DNA of 64,000 bases from Bugula neritina (taxonomy: Eukaryota > Bryozoa > Gymnolaemata > Cheilostomatida > Bugulidae). Of this stretch, positions 1 through 9,700 are shown piece after piece. A program made the position numbers and the translations under genes. Under the pieces are notes generated by a model, which saw nothing but the letters and a program-made list of their open reading frames with translations, was not told the DNA's origin and made no database searches. Numbering within the stretch: position 1 is the first letter of the stretch; each line of letters starts with the position of its first letter. Location of the stretch: positions 15,618,698 through 15,682,697 of the forward strand of contig OZ037765.1 in assembly GCA_964035545.1 (NCBI GenBank), in the 5' to 3' direction.

Positions 1-737
1 AATGGAAGGTGTTGCCATTCGGACTTACGTCCGCACCAGCCACCTTCCAGCGACTCATGGAGCAGGTCCTGAGAGGACTGCACTGGAAGACCTTGCTCAT
101 CTATCTCGATGATGTCATCATCATCTCCCCCGACTTCGACACACATGTCAGTCGACTCAGGGAGGTGTTCGACAGACTCCGAGCTGCTAGCCTGAAGCTA
201 AAGCCCTCGCAGTGTGCATTACTGCAACGCGAGGTCAAGTACCTGGGCCATGTAGTTGGTCGAGACGGGGTCGCCACCGACCCCGAGAAGGTACGGGCTG
301 TGAGGGACTGGGCCGTTCCTGTCGACCACTCTGAATTGCGGGCGTTCCTGGGGCTGGTAGGGTACTATCGTCAGTACATACCAGACTTCGCCGGAATTGC
401 ACAGCCGTTAAATCGGCTGACCGCAAAGGGGGTGCGATGGCAGTGGACGCAGGCTGAGCAGAAGGCATTTGACCACCTGAAGGATCGCCTGGTGGAAGCA
501 CCCATCTTGGCGTATCCTGACCCTGCGAAGGAGTACATTTTGGATACTGATGCCAGTAACCATAATGTGGGGGCTGTGTTGTCGCAAGTCCAAGATGGTC
601 GCGAGGTGGCGGTGGCTTACTATAGTAAAGCCCTGTCGGCGCCTGAGAAGAACTACTGTACAACCAGGAGGGAACTCTTGGCAGTAGTCAAGGCGGTCAA
701 ACACTTTAGACCATATCTATATGGGCGTACGTTCTGA
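1..737 (+). pseudogene. Element A pol: RT palm/thumb and RNase H, ends at nonsense codon
   Basis: Open from the window edge, with the usable frame from position 9. The sequence begins at the conserved 'LPFGLTSAP' region of Gypsy RT, carries the YLDD catalytic box near 100-111, and runs into RNase H (an 'LDTDAS' start and an 'RRELLAV' helix). The frame ends in TGA at 735-737, where the close relative at 8770 has CGT-type arginine coding followed by the same LRTDHASLIWL RNase H strand. This is therefore a point nonsense mutation and not a domain end. Reading resumes in the same frame directly afterwards. Confidence 0.9.
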
Positions 738-2009
738 CTACGAACGGATCATGCGTCTTTGATATGGCTGTGTCGACGGGCGGAACCATCAAGCCAAGTA
801 GCGCGCTGGCTGGAAATCCTGGCAAAGTTTTCTTATCGGATCGAACACCGACCCGGTAAGAAACACGGTAATGCCGACGGACTCAGCCGCCGCCAGGCAG
901 ATGGGTGTAAGCAATGCCAGAATATCGAGCGCAGGGATGGTGGACCCCCTCGCTCGGACGTCGAAGCGCAGTTGGGGAAAGCGGGTGTGTACAGCTGGGA
1001 AGAAGGGCAACTCCTGTCCGAATCGCCCAACAAAGCTGTTAACAACCTTCACGCAAACCCCACGTTGCTTCGGAACGTCAGGGAGCTATGTCGGCTCCAG
1101 TCTACGCTACCAGGAGTGGTAGCTGACCTAGTCCGGGCCAAGAAGGAGGGACGGCGGCTGAGTGAGGCCAAACAGCGAGTGAAGAGTACTGAGTTTAAGT
1201 ACTTCTGTGACCGCTGGGACTCCCTCAGGTTCAACAGCGATGGGCTGCTAACGATCACGTTGGCAGCCGGCACCAATCGCAGTGAACGAGAGAGGGTAGT
1301 CTGCCCGTCAGCTCTGAGGCGGGAGTTGATCTGGGACACCCATAAGCAAGCTCACGCAGGAGCTAGCCAGGTGATCAGGTGTCTTCAACTCCAGTGGTTT
1401 TGGCCCGGTATGACCCGGGATGTCCGACTCCGGGTGCGGAAGTGCGAGGTGTGCCAAGCTAGCAAGCATGGCCGCCCCACTGAGACCGCAGGGAGGCGTC
1501 GCCTCCATGCCGGTCGTCCGTGGCAGGTGGTTGCTGTCGATCTGGTAGGCCCCATGCCCACAACAGCGAGAGGTAATAACTGGATACTGGTATTAACTGA
1601 CCATTTCACGCGGTGGGCTGATGCACTGGCTATTCCAGATGCGTCGGCCCCCTCGGTGGCCAGAGCCTTGGATCAGCAGGTGTTCTGCTATTTCGGCTTG
1701 CCGGAGCAGATACACTCTGACCAAGGCGCCCAGTTTCAGTCGCAACTTATGAGCGATCTCTGTAAAGTGTGGGGGGTAAACCAGAGTCGGACGACCCCGT
1801 ATCACCCGCAAGGGAACGGGGTTGTGGAGCGGAACAACCGAATGCTAGGGGACTCTCTGAGAAGCCTGCTTATCGGTAGGAGCCAGGAAGAGTGGGACTT
1901 GGTGTTGCCGCAGATCATGCGAGCGTACCGTAGTACCCCTTACTCCAGTACACTGGAGACCCCTAACTTTCTCATGCTGGGGAGAGAAACAAGGTTCCTG
2001 AGCACGTAA
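738..2009 (+). pseudogene. Element A pol: RNase H end and integrase
   Basis: Same frame as the preceding segment, so one nonsense codon separates them. It contains the RNase H end, a tether, the integrase HHCC zinc-binding domain (HKQAHAG... then CEVCQASK near 1440-1470) and the DDE core: D in VAVDLVGP, D in IHSDQGAQFQ near 1710, and E in PQGNGVVERNNR near 1825. The frame breaks near 1992, where one base is missing relative to the same position in element B, producing an early TAA at 2007-2009. The core catalytic residues are intact but the reading frame is not. Confidence 0.9.
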
Positions 2010-2797
2010 CCTATCATGTTCCGACTCCCGAGAGCAATGTCCACGACTACGTGGACAAGCCCGTAAAATGCATGGGGACGGCTCACGAGGTGCTACGTGA
2101 GCAGCAGTGGCAGGTCAGGAGTGGTGACTCTGACGACCCACCTTTATACAAGGTGGGGGTCTGGGTCTGGATGACCAGTCATCGCCGCAGGCGCGGACAG
2201 GCAGCCAAGTTGCAGCCGAAGTTCGTAGGTCCCTACTGCATAATTGAGGTAATGCCAAACCATACATACAAAGTGGAACGGTCTGGACAGGTGTCGGTCC
2301 AGAACGAAGCACGGCTAAAACCTCACTGGGCAAGTCCTGATGCGGCAGGTCAAGCACCTCCTCTCTTAGAGCCAGCTAGGCGCCCTCCTATGAGGGGGCG
2401 ACCCATGGCGTATCGAGAGATTGAGGAGACACTGCCAGACCAGGACGGGGCGGCTGATGCGTCGGCCGACCAGCCCCAGCCTCCTCCACCCCAGGAAGAA
2501 GAGGTCGACACACCTGAAGACCTGTCAGAGCCGGCCCCACCACCAGTGGAGCCGGTCGACAGGCCCATCGTTCCGGATGAGATGGAAATTCCTCAAAATC
2601 ATGAGGGAGAGGCAGCTGGGGGAGGGCCACCCGTACTGGTGGACCCCCCCGTACTGGCGACACCACCCGTGGTGGAAGAGTCACCAGTCGCAGCAAACTC
2701 CCCGGTACCGTTGGACCGTAGCCAACGTACCAGGGCGCCACCATCTTATTTAAAAGACTTCTTGTGTGACTTGGTCGACATGCACAGTATTCTGTAG
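2010..2797 (+). pseudogene. Element A pol C-terminal tail (GPY/F-like, proline-rich)
   Basis: Continuation of Pol after the frameshift; an ATG-initiated stretch runs 2051-2797. It aligns with the element B Pol tail: the 'KFVGPY' GPY/F motif near 2220, then an SGQVSVQNE segment, then a long Pro/Glu-rich spacer, ending with a conserved basic box (RSQRTRAPPSYLKDF). The spacer is poorly conserved while the terminal RTR.PPSYLKDF box is shared by copies A, B and C, which suggests that the tail end is functional. No chromodomain is visible. Confidence 0.82.
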
Positions 2798-3038
2798 CAT
2801 GGCGACATTCACAAAGAAGTCTGGGGGAGCGAGGTAATTGATAACAGGCGACCCAGTGGCGGATTGAATAGGTCAGCCGGGGGTCAGCAGAGCGTAGCCA
2901 AATCAACAGCGTATAGGGTGTTACATAAGCACTCTAGCTGTGAGCGCTCTTTTCAATTACAGCTAGCAAACAGGCAGCACGTCTTTTGCAATAAACAATT
3001 TGGCTATCTACGAGCCCTAAGAAAGCAGCAGCATCATT
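2798..3038 (+). other. Non-coding spacer between pol and ORF3 of element A
   Basis: About 240 bp between the Pol stop and the ORF3 micro-exon. It aligns recognisably with 31450-31665 of element D, for example the shared GGTCAGC..GGGTCAGCAG stretch, so it belongs to the element. No ORF of note. Confidence 0.6.
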
Positions 3039-3066
3039 ATGTCTAATGCAGCAACTGTTTTGGGGG
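3039..3066 (+). CDS. Element A ORF3, putative micro-exon 1
   Basis: ATG plus nine codons and one base (28 nt), ending G|GTAAGT at 3066/3067, a strong splice donor. An equivalent ATG plus 8-9 codons plus phase-1 donor lies at the same place in elements B (11009-11033), C (35990-35966, minus strand) and D (31666-31693). The one in D is also exactly 28 nt. The peptide sequence is not conserved; the length, phase and donor are. This is a predicted exon: no transcript evidence is available. Confidence 0.6.
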
Positions 3067-3315
3067 GTAAGTCTACTAGAAATTCTATAATAATTAATTA
3101 GAATTCATTCTGGTAGCGACAGCAGTCTCACTTTTTGTCATAATGATAAAGTTGAAACTCCTGACAGCAAATGATATTGATAGTTAGAGTGGGACGGTCG
3201 ACTCAGCTGATTACACGATCAGTGAGTGACAGACTGTGAGACTCGATTATTAATATCGTTTGGAACGGGAGTCCCACGCATAGAGTGTAATTCAAATTTA
3301 AATACTCTATTGCAG
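3067..3315 (+). other. Element A ORF3, putative intron
   Basis: A 249-nt GT...AG interval from the GTAAGT donor to a TATTGCAG acceptor at 3308-3315. Element D has a 273-nt counterpart ending TGTTGCAG. It contains no useful ORF. Protein-level similarity between A and D begins immediately after this acceptor when read in phase 1, which supports the junction. Confidence 0.55.
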
Positions 3316-4237
3316 GTGAGACTGAGCCTGTATCCGACGAGATACAGGCATTACTTGACACACCTACGACTAACTGGGACAGCATGTCAGAAGCAAGGGT
3401 AGACATGCTGTCCGACATACACTTATCAACATTTACGGACTCCCCGACAAACTCGCGATGCAAATAGATACAAATGACTTGACTGTTGACTTGACTGTAG
3501 CCAAGGACAATACTCTAGCACTACCACGGGCCTTACTGGGACGGACTAACTGGACGACTCGACGGACTCGAACACTGATAGAAGCACTAGTAGGGTCAGA
3601 CGACAATAGACAATGTACTGAATGTAGAAGAATACTATCTACTACTAGGAGACTGAGAATACATGTCCCCCAACATTTTACTGTGACTTTCTGTCCCTGC
3701 GGAGTCCACCACTTCTGCAGGGACACTATACTACGACATCAACGGACTAGAGACTGCTACATTGGACACTTATATGAAGTCGACGCAGACTCCTACACTG
3801 AGTTCAGGGACCTGATACTACCTCACGTGACCGGCCCAGACCGACGACAGACTCTCCTAGACCACTTCCCCGCTACCCGACCTACAGTAGAGAGTGACTC
3901 TGATGCAGACCCCCAACCCTCCGAGACAACGACTACCTACTCTCCAGACGTAACCACCCAACCTCTACGCGTCGTAGCAACCCGTGCTGGACGCGCTGTA
4001 ACGAAGGACTCACAACCCCCAACGACGACGATCTCCTATGTGCCCCGACACACCCATAAGAAGAAGAGGGGTGCTAGCAGCACACCCCGAGATGACAGCG
4101 ACCCTGACCAGTCCCTACTAACCGACATTAGGAAAGTGCAACGGCGTATGGCCCGCCTCAGTAAGGAACAGAAGCGAGCGACCACCGAGCTGGCTAAGTT
4201 GCAGACCCGACTAGAGAAACGGCTGGCGAAGAAGTGA
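3316..4237 (+). CDS. Element A ORF3: zinc-finger/coiled-coil accessory protein
   Basis: Exon 2 opens with an acidic stretch shared with element D (the E..P.S...Q.LLDT pattern). The main ATG-initiated frame is 3458-4237 (259 aa); it is offset from the exon-1 phase, so a frameshift lies between about 3320 and 3457. Within the 259 aa: a classical C2H2 finger C-x2-C-x12-H-x3-H near residues 50-70, directly followed by CPCG and an atypical C-x-C-x12-H-x5-C finger, then YEVDADSY, a Ser/Thr/Pro-rich basic linker, and a C-terminal Lys/Arg-rich coiled coil. Nucleic-acid binding with self-association is an inference from these parts. Not a known env, and no signal peptide or membrane segment is seen. 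Confidence 0.75.
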
Positions 4238-4481
4238 TAGAAGTGCGGCCACCTACACATGTACCCCCCCTCCTGGCTAGTCAAGCATTGTAAATAGGTG
4301 TTATGGACTACGGCGTGAAGACTTGTTTATTATACTGATGTTATCTACTCTGTATATATATTTTCTCTTGTTCAAGTGTACCCTTAGTTTTGTAAAACCC
4401 TATGTTACCTTCATCATTATTCGTGTGTTACTGTCATGTAAATATTAAGTCTAGAGAGTACTTTTCGATAGGCGAGGAGAG
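4238..4481 (+). other. Element A 3' untranslated region and polypurine tract
   Basis: AT-rich non-coding stretch between ORF3 and the 3' LTR. It ends in the purine-rich tract AGGCGAGGAGAG (4470-4481) immediately before TGTG, the same arrangement as in elements B (GGAGGGGGCAG) and C (GGTGGGGGTGG). Confidence 0.6.
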
Positions 4482-4889
4482 TGTGATAGATTTTAGTAAT
4501 GCAATTCTTATTATATTAATCGAAAAGGTTTACTCTATATTGTTTATTATCTTGTGAGTTCGACACTGTCGGAGTGTAACTATGGACAGCAGTGGCACCA
4601 CTAGTAACCACCAATCACGACAGTCACACTAATTGATAGCAGGTGGAGCTAGCTACTCGTAGTTGCAGTGCGCTGAGTAGCTAGCCGGCAGAGCAGCTTG
4701 GGACTTCATTTAGAGTAGTCGTGTATTAAAGCTCACTAATTATGTAATCGTTTTCTATTCATGTTAGCAGTAAATAACCTTCTTGTATTTGTGTAAATAA
4801 TAAAGTATCTTATCGTAAACAACCTGGTGCAGTGGCTTTGATTAAGTAGACCCACACTTAATAATAGTGAACTGGCAAAATTCACTACA
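4482..4889 (+). repeat. 3' LTR of element A
   Basis: Starts TGTGATAG just after the purine tract and ends ...TTCACTACA, i.e. TG...CA, 408 bp. Its last ~320 bp recur in the adjacent copy 4890-5223 with roughly 80% identity by eye. Its end resembles the end of the element D 5' LTR. Contains AATAAA near 4798. Confidence 0.75.
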
Positions 4890-5223
4890 CGACTACATCG
4901 ACTCCCAGCCGACGTACATCTTATGGTCGACAGTGGCAACACTAATACTAGCCAATCAGGAAGGACTGTTAATTGATAGCAGGTGGAGCTAGCTACGCGT
5001 AGTGGAAGCACGCTAAGTAGCTAGCCGGGCAGAGCAGCTTGGGACTTGGCATAGAGTAGTTGTGTACAAAGTGCTCAGTATTATGTAATTGTGCAATTAA
5101 TTTAAGAGTAGTTCATTTATTGTATCTTTGTAAATAATAAACTCTATATAACGTGATCAACCTGGTGCAGTAGCTTTGTATAAGTAGACCCACATAATAT
5201 AGTGAATTGGGAAATTCACTACA
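4890..5223 (+). repeat. Second, partial LTR copy in tandem
   Basis: A diverged direct copy of the element A LTR lacking its first ~75 bp. Shared blocks include TTGATAGCAGGTGGAGCTAG, a TAGCTAGCCGG..CAGAGCAGC stretch, AACCTGGTGCAGTRGCTTTG and the ...TTCACTACA end. It could be an older solo LTR into which, or next to which, element A recombined. Confidence 0.7.
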
Positions 5224-5265
5224 CCTGGTACACTTTGCTGATTAGATGAGTTTTACATGGTCTAG

Positions 5266-5571
5266 TGTGGTGGCTCGTGGAGCTACCAGCAACACAATAC
5301 GCAAGGTTGCGTATTGACCCGGAACAATGTATTAGCCAATTAGCTAGGCTGTTTTATAAGTAATAGTAGCCGCTTCACGCTACTAGCTCAGTTGAGGATA
5401 GTGCTGTAAATTAAATAGACGTGCGTATCATTACTGTTGTACATTAGATTTTATTATGTATTCTTGTATTAAAATATAACGATATCTACTCGACTTAACC
5501 CGGTGAGGTTTCTCTAGTGATAAACAGACTCTCTTGGTGACACATCAACCCTAAATCTGAAAACTATAACA
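5266..5571 (+). repeat. 5' LTR of element B
   Basis: 306 bp, TGTGGTGGCTCGTGG... to ...AAACTATAACA, identical to 12390-12695 except for one substitution. It contains a short inverted repeat, AATACGCAAGGTTGCGTATT, near its start. The first 27 bp are also shared with the element C LTR. Confidence 0.95.
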
Positions 5572-5572
5572 G

Positions 5573-5588
5573 TGGTGGCAGCAGTGGG
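5573..5588 (+). other. Primer binding site (tRNA-Leu type) of element B
   Basis: TGGTGGCAGCAGTGGG begins one base after the LTR. Its reverse complement, CCCACTGCTGCCACCA, matches the 3' end expected of an animal tRNA-Leu ending CTGCCA plus CCA (one difference from the vertebrate AAG isoacceptor as I recall it). The same site occurs in element C (minus strand, 38087-38072) and in element D (near 26293). Confidence 0.75.
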
Positions 5589-5604
5589 ATTGTGTATATC
5601 AAAG

Positions 5605-6471
5605 ATGGAGACTGAAAATACTAGAATGCAACCACCCCCAGTAGAAGGTGAGCGTAGAAATGCTGTTAATCCTGTGAATCGTGAGGGAGAAGAAGCTTAT
5701 AGACATTGCTTGAAAGCTCCCACCTTTACTGGGTCGGAAGATGTCGAACAATTTATACAAGAATTTAGAGAGGTAATTGAGGTTGCTCAATGGCCGCATA
5801 GAGTGGCCCTTATTCAATTGCGGAGAGCGGTGACGGAGCAAGCCAAGCCGTACGGAGTGGGAACGGACGTAGACGAAATACTGGCTGCGCTGCGGGCCCG
5901 TTTTGGCATCTCCGTAATAGACGCTAGGACCAAGTTAGAGAGACTGTGCCGCACCCCGCGGACCTCGCTGCAAGAACATGCCGCGACGGTGAAGAAGCTG
6001 GCGCAGATTGCATATAGCGATCTGCCAGCACAACACCAAGAGCGTTACACCTATGACGCCTTTGTCCAGTCACTAAACGACCTGGGCCTGGACCATCACC
6101 TACGAGCTAAAGGGATAACCAGAATAGAGGATGCCCTGAAGGCTGGAGAAGCTTACCTGTTGGCTACCCAAATGCATCGAGCACAAAGGAACCCACCAGT
6201 AGTTGGAGTCAGCGCTGCCAGGGCTACGACAGGTCCCGAAGCCCTCCCGCTGGAAGCCGAAGTGGACCGTATGGTAGAGATGCTGGGACAACTGGTAACC
6301 ATTCTGGCTGGTGCTGGCCCCGGTCAGGCCCTGCGGGTGCCCCCAACGCCTGTGGGGCAGGGCTGGAGTAGCGCTGATCAGGACCAGGGACAGAAAAGAC
6401 GACCCCAATACCAGGGGGCGTTAAACTGTCACGGCCCGCGGACACTCTCCCTCCCCGCGGGCCGCAACTGA
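5605..6471 (+). CDS. Element B Gag
   Basis: Structural capsid protein, 288 aa from the ATG at 5605. That start is preferred because element C Gag begins at the same place with the same METE start; the frame is open further upstream but that part overlaps the primer binding site. The body is a retrotransposon capsid domain (APTFTG..DVEQFIQEF, then LRARFGIS..DAR, then LQEHAATVKKLAQIAYSDLP), aligning with Gag of C and D. At the C-end the expected CCHC knuckle is missing: only a CHG fragment remains before the frame shifts to a premature TGA, whereas element D preserves CWVCGSERHLLKSC. A small deletion in the knuckle is the likely cause. Confidence 0.85.
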   Translation: METENTRMQPPPVEGERRNAVNPVNREGEEAYRHCLKAPTFTGSEDVEQFIQEFREVIEVAQWPHRVALIQLRRAVTEQAKPYGVGTDVDEILAALRARFGISVIDARTKLERLCRTPRTSLQEHAATVKKLAQIAYSDLPAQHQERYTYDAFVQSLNDLGLDHHLRAKGITRIEDALKAGEAYLLATQMHRAQRNPPVVGVSAARATTGPEALPLEAEVDRMVEMLGQLVTILAGAGPGQALRVPPTPVGQGWSSADQDQGQKRRPQYQGALNCHGPRTLSLPAGRN

Positions 6472-6776
6472 AGGAGTATGGTGGAACACGCCGTCGTCTG
6501 TCCGTACGGACACAACGGAACACTCCACCCAAGTGGCAGGTACCACGCAGGACTAGTAGGCCCGCACAACGGCCAAGTACCTTCTCCCTGCCACTCGCTA
6601 ACCGGTTTCACCGGTTACCTCGGGAAGAGGAGCCCGCCACTGAAATGGAGCCGGAAGGCCCAGTGGAGAGGCCCGAACCCCGCCGGCACCAACCTCGCCG
6701 CCGGAAGCCCCGTAAACCACGGGTGAAACCCCCGCCGTCCTGCCAAACCAGGACAGCACATGCGGGGGGGGGGTGA
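6441..6776 (+). pseudogene. Element B Gag C-terminal basic extension in a shifted frame
   Basis: After the knuckle damage the +2 frame is open from about 6441 to the TGA at 6774-6776. It encodes an Arg/Pro-rich tail (QLKEYGGTRRRLSVRT ... RRHQPRRRKPRKPR), typical of a nucleic-acid-binding Gag tail between knuckle and protease. It runs into a G10 run directly before its stop, where the pol frame begins one base back. No separate start codon is convincing, so I read it as the displaced Gag tail. Confidence 0.55.
6764..6776 (+). promoter_or_regulatory. Candidate -1 frameshift site between gag and pol of element B
   Basis: Ten consecutive G (6764-6773) followed by TGA. In the gag-tail frame this reads GCG GGG GGG GGG TGA. 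Slipping back one base enters the pol frame (GTG at 6773 and onward), which has no ATG near its start. The layout fits programmed -1 frameshifting, but an ordinary indel in the G run is the alternative. Confidence 0.45.
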
Positions 6777-9700
6777 AAGTACAACCACATGGAGAGAGCT
6801 ATTTCCTACCCGGAAAGGTGGCCGGCAACGCCGTCACTTTCCTGCTCGACTCCGGTTGTACTACCAACCTTCTCAGTCGTAGAGTCTTTGAGGCACTGCC
6901 CCGCCGGGACAGGGATAGAGTACGACCATATACGGGGGAACATGGCACCCTGGCAGACGGGTCATGTATTCCCTTTTATGGTATTATCGAGCTCCCTGGG
7001 CGTGTCCGAGATCAGGCTGTACAGGAGACCTTTATCATAGGTCAACTGGAGGAAGATGCTATCCTCGGAATGCCCTTCTTGAAGCAACACCAGTGCCGAA
7101 TAGACTTTAGTAAGTCGGTGGTGCTGATGGGCGGGCGAGAACTCGCCTGTGTGGATAAGTTTGGGCGTCCTCTGGTGGGCGGTGTTCAGGTAGTTCGAAA
7201 CTGCACCGTACCCGGACGCTCCAGAGCTACTATCCACTGCCGAGTGAACAGCAACCGGATAGCCAGGCTCGGGGTCGTTGAAGGCGCGCACGAAAGGATC
7301 CAACTCGCCAGTAGTTTAAACCGACTAACTGAGCGAGGGGAGGTCTTAGTGCAGTGTGTCAACCCCTTTACCGAGCCCATTGAGCTCCCAGCTGGGTCAA
7401 TGCTGGGCCGGTTCCACTCCGTCCAGGAGGAGGACGTGGGCCCGTCGCTGGGTGACGCGACGGAGGCACCCCCTCGACACCCTATTCAGGGACGAGGGGC
7501 AGTCCCAACACATCTCCGGGAGTTATACGAAACAGCCAGTGGCGGCTGCGCGAGTAACCGAGAACGCCAAGCTATGGCTAAGTTACTACGCGACTACGGT
7601 GATGTGTTCAGCAGCGGAGAGCATGACGTGAGACTGACTGGAATTGTCAGACACGAAATACCGCTGACTGCAGGGACAGTCCCTGTCCGGCAGCCCACGC
7701 GCAGGCTGGGGCCGGAGAAAGAGAAGGAGGTTAGCCGACAAGTACGGGATCTTCTGGACCGGGGACTGATAGAGCCCGCCCATAGTGCGTGGAGCTCGCC
7801 AGTCGTACTGGTCCGGAAGAAAGACGGCAGTTGGCGGTTCTGTGTGGACTACCGCAAACTCAATAGCGTAACCATACAGGACGCCTACCCTCTACCTCGT
7901 ATTGACGAGTCATTGGACGCCCTAGCCGGCAGCAAGTACTTCAGTACGTTAGACTTGCTAAGCGGCTATTGGCAGGTTCCTCTGAGTCCCGACGCCCAAG
8001 AGAAAGCGGCGTTTATCACACGGGACGGTTTGTGGAAGTGGAAGGTGCTGCCCTTCGGGTTAACCTCCGCCCCAGCCACCTTCCAGAGGCTGATGGAACA
8101 AGTCCTTAGCGGACTCCATTGGAAGACACTGCTGGTCTACCTCGATGATGTCATCGTAATCTCTCCAGACTTCGAGACACATGTCAGTCGTCTGCAGGAG
8201 GTTTTCGAGAGACTCCGAGGTGCCGGTCTTAAGCTCAAACCTTCCAAGTGCGCTCTGTTGCAGCCGGAGGTCAAGTACCTGGGGCACGTTGTCGGTCGAA
8301 ACGGCGTGGCAACGGATCCCGAAAAGGTACGGGCAGTAGAAGACTGGGTCACCCCCCAAGACTTGACCGGACTCCGGGCTTTCTTGGGGCTGGTAGGGTA
8401 TTACAGGCAATACATACCAGACTTTGCGGGCATAGCCCAGCCGTTAAACCGGCTCACCGCAAAGGGAGTGACGTGGCAGTGGACTCCAGTCGAACAAGAA
8501 GCGTTCGACCGCCTCAAGTGCTGCCTCCTAACGGCGCCAATCTTGGCCTACCCAGACCCCACTCTGGAGTACATCCTAGACACGGACGCCAGTGACCAGA
8601 ATGTTGGCGCTGTGCTGTCACAAGTGCAGGAAGGCCGAGAGGTAGTAGTAGCCTACTACAGCAAGTCCCTCTCTCCCGCTGAACGAAATTACTGCACTAC
8701 CCGCAAGGAGCTGCTGGCAGTAATCAAGTCAGTGAAGCACTTCAGACCATACCTATATGGCAGGAAGTTCCGGCTGCGTACGGATCATGCCTCGCTGATC
8801 TGGTTGTGCAGGAGAGCAGAGCCCTCTAGTCAGGTCGCCCGGTGGCTCGAAATCCTAGCTGAATTCTCATACCGGATCGAACATCGACCGGGCAAGAGAC
8901 ACAGCAATGCGGATGGGTTGAGTCGCCGACCTGACGGAGGTTGCAAACAGTGTCTCAACATCGAGAGGAGGGATGGAGGTCCCCCACGATGCGAGTTGGA
9001 GACGCTGGCTCATCACGGAGCACCGTTTGACTGGGATCAAGGTCAACTCAGGCAAAGAGTTGATGAGTCCCCGGAGGATGTACAAAACCTTCGCGCCAAC
9101 CCTGTACTGGCCGGTAATGTTCGAGAGCTGACGAAGCTCCAAGAAGAGCTGCCTGGAGTCGTGGCAGATATATACCGGGCCAAAAGGGAAGGGCGACGAC
9201 CCAGCGAGGAACGCATACGACAGGGATGCGCCGAGTTCCGGCTATACTGTCAGCGTTGGGACTCGCTGCGGATCGGGCAGGATGGGTTGCTAACCATCTC
9301 TCCAGCTGCCAGCGACAGACACCCGGAAAGGAAGAGGGTAGTCTGCCCCACGGCCATCCGCCGTGAGTTGATTTGGGATACTCACAAACAGGCCCACGCA
9401 GGGGTCAAGAGAGTGATATCCAAATTACGACTCCGGTGGTATTGGCCGCCGATGGAGCGTGACGTCCGGCTCAGAGTCAAACAGTGTGAGATCTGCCAGG
9501 CCAGTAAGCATAGCCGCCCCCCTGGTGAAGCAGGACGGCGGAGGCTATATGCTGGTAGGCCCTGGCAAGTAGTCGCTGTAGACCTGGTCGGACCCATGCC
9601 CCTGACCCCCAGAGGCAATAATTGGATCCTAGTACTAACCGACCACTTTACTAGGTGGGCGGATGCTCTGGCTATCCCAGATGCATCAGCCCCAACAGTG

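Larger units (their letters stand above)
1..4889 (+). mobile_element. Ty3/Gypsy LTR retrotransposon A (5' part outside window)
   Basis: The window opens inside the reverse transcriptase of a Gypsy element. Reading rightwards there is RT, RNase H, integrase, a GPY/F-type and proline-rich Pol tail, a spliced accessory gene (ORF3) and an LTR beginning at 4482. The same order is seen in element B, to which the proteins align throughout. It is decayed: an in-frame nonsense codon at 735-737, a one-base frameshift near 1992 and a frame change near the start of the ORF3 body. The coding part is clearly GC-richer than the host sequence to its right. The 5' LTR, gag and protease lie left of the window, so LTR divergence and target duplication cannot be assessed. 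Confidence 0.93.
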
